Positions 60,215 through 64,000 of a stretch of 64,000 bases of DNA are shown here, piece after piece. The stretch spans positions 1 to 64,000 of the forward strand of contig NZ_JAUYGD010000069.1 in the NCBI RefSeq assembly GCF_030690725.1, read 5' to 3'. A program made the position numbers and the translations under genes. The DNA comes from Pseudomonas sp. (lineage in GTDB: Bacteria > Pseudomonadota > Gammaproteobacteria > Pseudomonadales > Pseudomonadaceae). A model generated the notes under the pieces. The model made no database searches. It had not been told where the DNA came from and saw only the letters and a program-made list of their open reading frames with translations. The stretch's first letter is position 1. The number at the start of each line of letters is the position of its first letter.

Positions 60215-60387
60215 TTCAACTCCTCCCGGCGCAAACGACGCGCCTCGTCTTGCAGGTAACGGCGACGCGCCAGGATTGGCAGCGCCACATTCAGCCCCAG
60301 CACAGCCAGGCTGATGGCATAACAGGACCAGACATAAGGCCCGTGGCTGCCCATGGCGATAAATTCGCTAAAGCTGGCAAAACTCAT
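60211..60387 (-). CDS. ccmD: Haem exporter accessory protein CcmD
   Basis: A 58-residue single-helix protein that stabilises CcmC and releases holo-CcmE. Starts MSFASFSEFIAMGSHGPYVW (the FxxMGGxGxYVW pattern of CcmD), one helix (about 18-38), then a basic tail. ATG 60387 overlaps the ccmC stop by 4 bases; the longer open frame upstream lies inside ccmC. Confidence 0.92.
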   Translation of the reverse strand: MSFASFSEFIAMGSHGPYVWSCYAISLAVLGLNVALPILARRRYLQDEARRLRREELK

Positions 60388-61151
60388 TGGCCTTTCTCCA
60401 CCAGCGCCTTGACCTCGGCTTTGGCCCAACTGCTGCGCGCCTCACGCTTGAGCACTTCCAGGCGCATACGCAGCAGTAATACCGCGCCAAAGAAGCAGTA
60501 GAAGCCCAGCACCATGATCAGCAGCGGCATCCACATCTCGAACGGCATCGCAGGCTTGGATACCACGCTGAAGGTGGCGGGCTGGTGCAGGGTGTTCCAC
60601 CACTCCACCGAGTATTTGATGATCGGGATATTCACCACGCCGACGATGGCCAGTACCGCACAGGCCTTGGCCGCGCTGTCGCGGTTGGTGATGGCATTGC
60701 CCAGGGCAATCACGCCGAAATACAGGAACAGCAGAATCAGCATCGAGGTCAGGCGGGCATCCCACACCCAGTAGGTGCCCCAAGTCGGCTTGCCCCACAC
60801 CGCGCCGGTCACCAGGGCTATCACGGTCATCCAGGCACCAATGGGCGCGGCCTGCTGCAGGGCGACATCGGCCAACTTCATCTTCCACACCAGGCCGACG
60901 ATGCCGGCCACCGCCAGCATCACGTAGATCGACTGGGCAAGAAACGCCGCGGGCACATGGATATAGATAATGCGAAAGCTGTTGCCCTGCTGGTAATCCG
61001 GCGGCGCAAAGGCCAGCCCCCAGACCAGTCCGACCACCAGCAGCACAGCAGCAGCCAGGGCCAACCAGGGCAGCCAGCGGCTGCTGATTTCATAAAACCA
61101 CTTGGGCGAGCCGAGCTTGTGAAACCACGTCCAGTTCATCAGGTTACTCAT
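60384..61151 (-). CDS. ccmC: Haem-handling protein CcmC
   Basis: A 255-residue six-helix membrane protein that loads haem onto CcmE. The WWD-type motif WGTYWVWDARLTSM (about residues 123-136) and flanking His residues are intact. The start may be at 61151 or four codons later (MNWTWFHKLG). It lies 64 bases after ccmB, the only sizeable gap in the operon. Confidence 0.95.
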   Translation of the reverse strand: MSNLMNWTWFHKLGSPKWFYEISSRWLPWLALAAAVLLVVGLVWGLAFAPPDYQQGNSFRIIYIHVPAAFLAQSIYVMLAVAGIVGLVWKMKLADVALQQAAPIGAWMTVIALVTGAVWGKPTWGTYWVWDARLTSMLILLFLYFGVIALGNAITNRDSAAKACAVLAIVGVVNIPIIKYSVEWWNTLHQPATFSVVSKPAMPFEMWMPLLIMVLGFYCFFGAVLLLRMRLEVLKREARSSWAKAEVKALVEKGQ

Positions 61152-61215
61152 CAGTGCTAGGGCTGATCAGGGCGCAGGCAGGCACCCGGTTCAACCGGCC
61201 ATTCAGGCTTATTGT

Positions 61216-61887
61216 CTACTCAGCGACACTGATCGTCAGACCAGCGGCGATGGCAAAAGGTGTCAAGGTCACCGCCAGTGCGGTGAGGCTGGCCAACCAC
61301 AACAGGTGGCCGACCGCCGGCAATCCTTGCAGGCTGGCTTGTAACGCACCGCTGCCGAGAATCAGCACCGGGATATACAACGGCAAAATCAGCAGCGCGA
61401 GCAGCAGACCGCCGCGCTTGAGGCCCACCGTCAGCGCGGCGCCGACTGCACCGAGCAGGCTCAGCACCGGCGTGCCGAGCAGTAGCGAGATCAGCAATAC
61501 CGGCAGGCAGCGCCCCGGCAAACCGAGCATCAACGCCAGCAGCGGCGCCAGCAGCACCAGCGCCAAGCCGGAGAACAGCCAGTGTGCCAGCACCTTGGCC
61601 AGAACCAGAAGAGCCAGGGGGTGCGGCGAAAGGACCCACTGTTCCAGCGAACCGTCCTCGAAATCACTGCGGAAAAGCCCGTCCAGCGAGAGCAGCACGG
61701 CCAAAAGCGCCGCTACCCACACCAGCCCCGGCGAAAGGCTTTGTAACAACTGCGTCTGCGGCCCCACCGCCAGCGGGAACAATGCAATCACGATGGCGAA
61801 GAACACCAGCGGGTTGGCCAGCTCAGCCGGACGACGAAATAACAGCCGCGCTTCACGGGCCAGCAACAGGCTAAAGACATTGCTCAT
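61216..61887 (-). CDS. ccmB: Haem exporter permease CcmB
   Basis: A 223-residue six-helix membrane partner of the CcmA ATPase; the CcmAB complex, with CcmC and CcmD, releases haem-loaded CcmE. SNVFSLLLAREARLLFRRPAELANPLVFF at the N-terminus and FEDGSLEQWVLSPHPL are family features. The ATG overlaps the ccmA stop by 4 bases. Confidence 0.95.
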   Translation of the reverse strand: MSNVFSLLLAREARLLFRRPAELANPLVFFAIVIALFPLAVGPQTQLLQSLSPGLVWVAALLAVLLSLDGLFRSDFEDGSLEQWVLSPHPLALLVLAKVLAHWLFSGLALVLLAPLLALMLGLPGRCLPVLLISLLLGTPVLSLLGAVGAALTVGLKRGGLLLALLILPLYIPVLILGSGALQASLQGLPAVGHLLWLASLTALAVTLTPFAIAAGLTISVAE

Positions 61888-62519
61888 AACGGACGTTGCC
61901 CTAAATCAAGCTCGCGGTAACCGGCCGGCTTGACCGTCAATTCATGGTGCGTGGTCAGCACCACCAGGCCACCCTGCTGACAATGCGCGGCCAGATGATT
62001 CTCCAACTGCGCAACCGCCGCTTTGTCCAGTGCAGTAAAAGGCTCATCCAGCACCCACAGCGGTGGCCCAGGCAGATACAGACGCGCCAACGCCACACGG
62101 CGTTGCTGCCCGGCGGACAGGGTATGACAGGGCACATCCTCAAAACCGCGCAGCCCCACCGCCGCCAACGCCTGCCAGATGGCCTCGCGCTCGGCGGGCT
62201 GATGCAGGGCGCAGAGCCAGGTGAGGTTCTCCTCGGCTGTGAGCAAGCCCTTGATGCCCGCGGCATGGCCGATCCACAACAGATTGCGCGCCAGCTCAGC
62301 GCGCTGCTCCGCCAGCGGACGGCCATTCAGGCGAATTTCACCGGCGGTAGGCTGCATCAACCCGGCCAGCAACCGCAGCAGACTGGTCTTGCCGCTGCCG
62401 TTGGGGCCAGCCACCTGCAACATCTCACCGGGAACCAGACGCAGCTCCAAACGCTCGAAGAGCATGCGCCAGTCCCGCTCACAGGCGAGCGCCACGGCTT
62501 CGAGAAGAGGACTGGTCAA
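61884..62519 (-). CDS. ccmA: Cytochrome c biogenesis ATPase CcmA
   Basis: A 211-residue ABC ATPase. Walker A GPNGSGKTS (about residues 39-47), signature LSAGQQRRVALARL, Walker B PLWVLDEPF and the switch His in LTTHHE. TTG 62519 is chosen because the following residues (TSPLLEAVALACERDW) read like a CcmA N-terminus; another TTG nine codons earlier is possible. First gene of the leftward ccmABCDEFGHI operon, diverging from a fliK-like gene across about 160 bases. Confidence 0.94.
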   Translation of the reverse strand: MTSPLLEAVALACERDWRMLFERLELRLVPGEMLQVAGPNGSGKTSLLRLLAGLMQPTAGEIRLNGRPLAEQRAELARNLLWIGHAAGIKGLLTAEENLTWLCALHQPAEREAIWQALAAVGLRGFEDVPCHTLSAGQQRRVALARLYLPGPPLWVLDEPFTALDKAAVAQLENHLAAHCQQGGLVVLTTHHELTVKPAGYRELDLGQRPL

Positions 62520-62682
62520 GGCATCGGTACCTAAGATGGATGGCAAAAGCTGTTCAAGTCGGCAGAGTCTTGGCCGCTATACTGACGCAAGTGGAATGCG
62601 CAGCCGAACCAGACGGGGCGCGATTATACATGCCATGCCTCGCCTCCCGCAGTGGGCATTTTCGACAGGGTGTAACCCGCCA

Positions 62683-64000
62683 ATGAGCGAAATCAGCAGT
62701 CCACGGCCTATTGCGCCAACGCCCCCCAGCACTCGCCCCAACGCCATAGCGGCGGACCTGGCGGTGAAACTGCTGCAGCCCATGCAAGGTCTGCTGGCCA
62801 GCGGTGAAACCGCCAAGGCCGAGGTCATCGCCCTCAAAGAAGTGGCGCAGAGTTTTCAGATGCTGCTCAAGCTGACCCTAAACAACGGCAGCCAGACCAC
62901 CCTGGAAGCCAGTAGTCCACGCCCACTGGCCCAGGGCACATCCCTGGCCGTAACCGCCCTGTCGGAAACCCGCCTGGCGCTGTCTGTGCTGATGGGCGCT
63001 GATAAGCCCCTGACCAGCCTGGACCTCGACCAGTTGCCGGTTGGCACCCTGCTTCAGGGCAAGGTGGTGGCGCGCGAGCAGTTGCTGCAAACCCGCTCAC
63101 AGCAAGTGATCTACAAAGTGCTAGTCAGCCTGCTCAACACGCCGCTGGCCGGCAGCAAGCTATCCCTGGAAACTCCCTTGGCACTCCCGCTGGGCAGCCT
63201 GCTCAGCGCCCAGGTACAAGGCAGCCAGGCGTTGAACTTCCTACCGCTAAGCGGCCGCCTCGATCAACTCGCCCTGAGCCAGCAACTGGGCAGCCAAAGC
63301 AATCGCCAAGGCTCACTGGAAGGCCTGTTCAGCGCCCTGCAAGGGCTGCGCGGCAATGCCGAAATGAGTGAAGGTCTGCGCACCAGCATCGACAAGCTCT
63401 TCGGCGCCATGCCCGACGCCGCTCAACTGAGCAGCCCCAAAGGCCTGGCCATGGCCCTGGAAAACAGCGGCATCCTGCTGGAAAGCAAACTGCTCGGTGG
63501 CCAGGGCCAGGCGCTGCCGACCGATCTGAAAGCCAACCTGCTGCGCCTGATCACCCAATTGCTGCCCAACCTGTCAGCCGGCACACCACTGGCCGCGGCC
63601 AATGCTGGCTCAGCCCTGGCTCAGGCGATGCCCGCCCTGGCCCGTGACCTGCTCGGCAGCCTTGGCAAAGCCACCAGCCGCCAGCAAGCGCTGAACTTCC
63701 CTCTGCCCTCGCGCCTGCTACAGGCGATGGAAGGCGAGGCCGATCTGGAAACCTTGCTGAAGCTCGCCGCTGCAGCCATCTCGCGCCTGCAGACCCATCA
63801 GCTCTCCAGCCTGGCGCAGAGCCAGGTCGGCCCGGACGGCAACCTGCTCACCACCTGGCAATTGGAACTGCCCATGCGTAACCAGCAGGAACTGGTGCCC
63901 TTGCAGGTAAAAATCCAGCGCGATGAAAGCAACCCACAAGGCAAGTCCGAGAAAAAGGAAACCCTGTGGAAGGTCGAACTGGCCTTCGACCTTGATCCGC
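62683..64000 (+). CDS. FliK-like flagellar hook-length control protein (partial)
   Basis: An open frame from ATG 62683 that runs off the window after 439 codons. The N-terminal 250 residues are Leu/Gln/Ala-rich and low in complexity. The C-terminal part (from about residue 330, RLLQAMEGEADLETLLKLAAAAISRL then WQLELPMRNQQELVPLQVKI) fits the hook-length control domain, and the frame ends inside it. A fliK-like gene beside ccmA is known in pseudomonads. It may be an accessory FliK rather than the main one of the flagellar cluster. The ribosome site is weak. Confidence 0.8.
   Translation, partial: MSEISSPRPIAPTPPSTRPNAIAADLAVKLLQPMQGLLASGETAKAEVIALKEVAQSFQMLLKLTLNNGSQTTLEASSPRPLAQGTSLAVTALSETRLALSVLMGADKPLTSLDLDQLPVGTLLQGKVVAREQLLQTRSQQVIYKVLVSLLNTPLAGSKLSLETPLALPLGSLLSAQVQGSQALNFLPLSGRLDQLALSQQLGSQSNRQGSLEGLFSALQGLRGNAEMSEGLRTSIDKLFGAMPDAAQLSSPKGLAMALENSGILLESKLLGGQGQALPTDLKANLLRLITQLLPNLSAGTPLAAANAGSALAQAMPALARDLLGSLGKATSRQQALNFPLPSRLLQAMEGEADLETLLKLAAAAISRLQTHQLSSLAQSQVGPDGNLLTTWQLELPMRNQQELVPLQVKIQRDESNPQGKSEKKETLWKVELAFDLDP

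Noticed and set aside
62553..62583. TTCAAG ... TATACT as promoter of the fliK-like gene
   Set aside because: The 19-base spacer and poor -35 make it unconvincing; no sigma-54 or sigma-28 site was recognised either.

Overview
The window reads as a chromosomal segment of a Pseudomonas-type gammaproteobacterium. The evidence is gene order and content: divergent xcp-type secretion genes; metZ-purF-cvpA-dedD-folC-accD-trpF-truA-fimV-asd-leuBDC; gltX followed by tRNA-Glu/tRNA-Ala; uvrB next to an aromatic aminotransferase; an Entner-Doudoroff cluster; and a full System I ccm operon beside a fliK-like gene. Codon use is GC-rich throughout. I see no insertion sequence, prophage, CRISPR array or plasmid function. 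Most of the window is core genome with a few accessory or rearranged inserts.

Layout. 1-5.6 kb: type II secretion genes, gspE-gspF leftward and gspC-gspD rightward from a shared 238-base promoter region. 5.7-11.2 kb: an accessory pair made of a membrane-anchored haem peroxidase related to fatty-acid alpha-dioxygenases, with a catalase-like C-terminal part, and a large MalT-type LuxR regulator. 11.4-28.0 kb: a leftward housekeeping block for methionine, purine, folate, fatty acid, tryptophan, tRNA modification, the polar hub FimV, aspartate-semialdehyde and leucine, ending at a divergent LysR gene. 28.2-32.5 kb: the LysR gene and a five-PAS GGDEF-EAL protein. 32.5-35.4 kb: a small heat-shock gene with a sigma-32 promoter and ROSE-like leader, an SDR, dusC and a thioesterase. 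35.4-38.7 kb: pgl-edd-eda. 38.8-42.0 kb: a 7TM diguanylate cyclase, an alpha/beta hydrolase and a TetR regulator. 42.2-44.3 kb: a duplicated tRNA-Glu/tRNA-Ala unit and gltX. 44.6-49.4 kb: an EamA transporter, uvrB, an aminotransferase, tRNA-Asn, tRNA-Pro and a tRNA-Lys remnant. 49.5-55.5 kb: envelope genes (DUF2061, GH17 membrane protein, small membrane proteins, secreted hydrolase, MlaA) and a MerR metal sensor. 55.2-62.5 kb: ccmABCDEFGHI plus a lipoprotein gene, nearly all joined by 4-base overlaps. 62.7-64 kb: the start of a fliK-like gene cut by the window edge.

The most unusual content is the alpha-dioxygenase/catalase-like fusion with its STAND-LuxR regulator, which looks like a regulated oxylipin-type module. 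Next are the sigma-32 plus ROSE-like control of the Hsp20 gene, a 23-codon leader overlapping the start of the PAS-GGDEF-EAL gene, a catalytically dead aspartate-semialdehyde dehydrogenase paralogue, a tRNA-Lys remnant followed by a highly structured non-coding stretch, and several clear palindromes in regulatory gaps. Functions are assigned by reading motifs; no database search was run.
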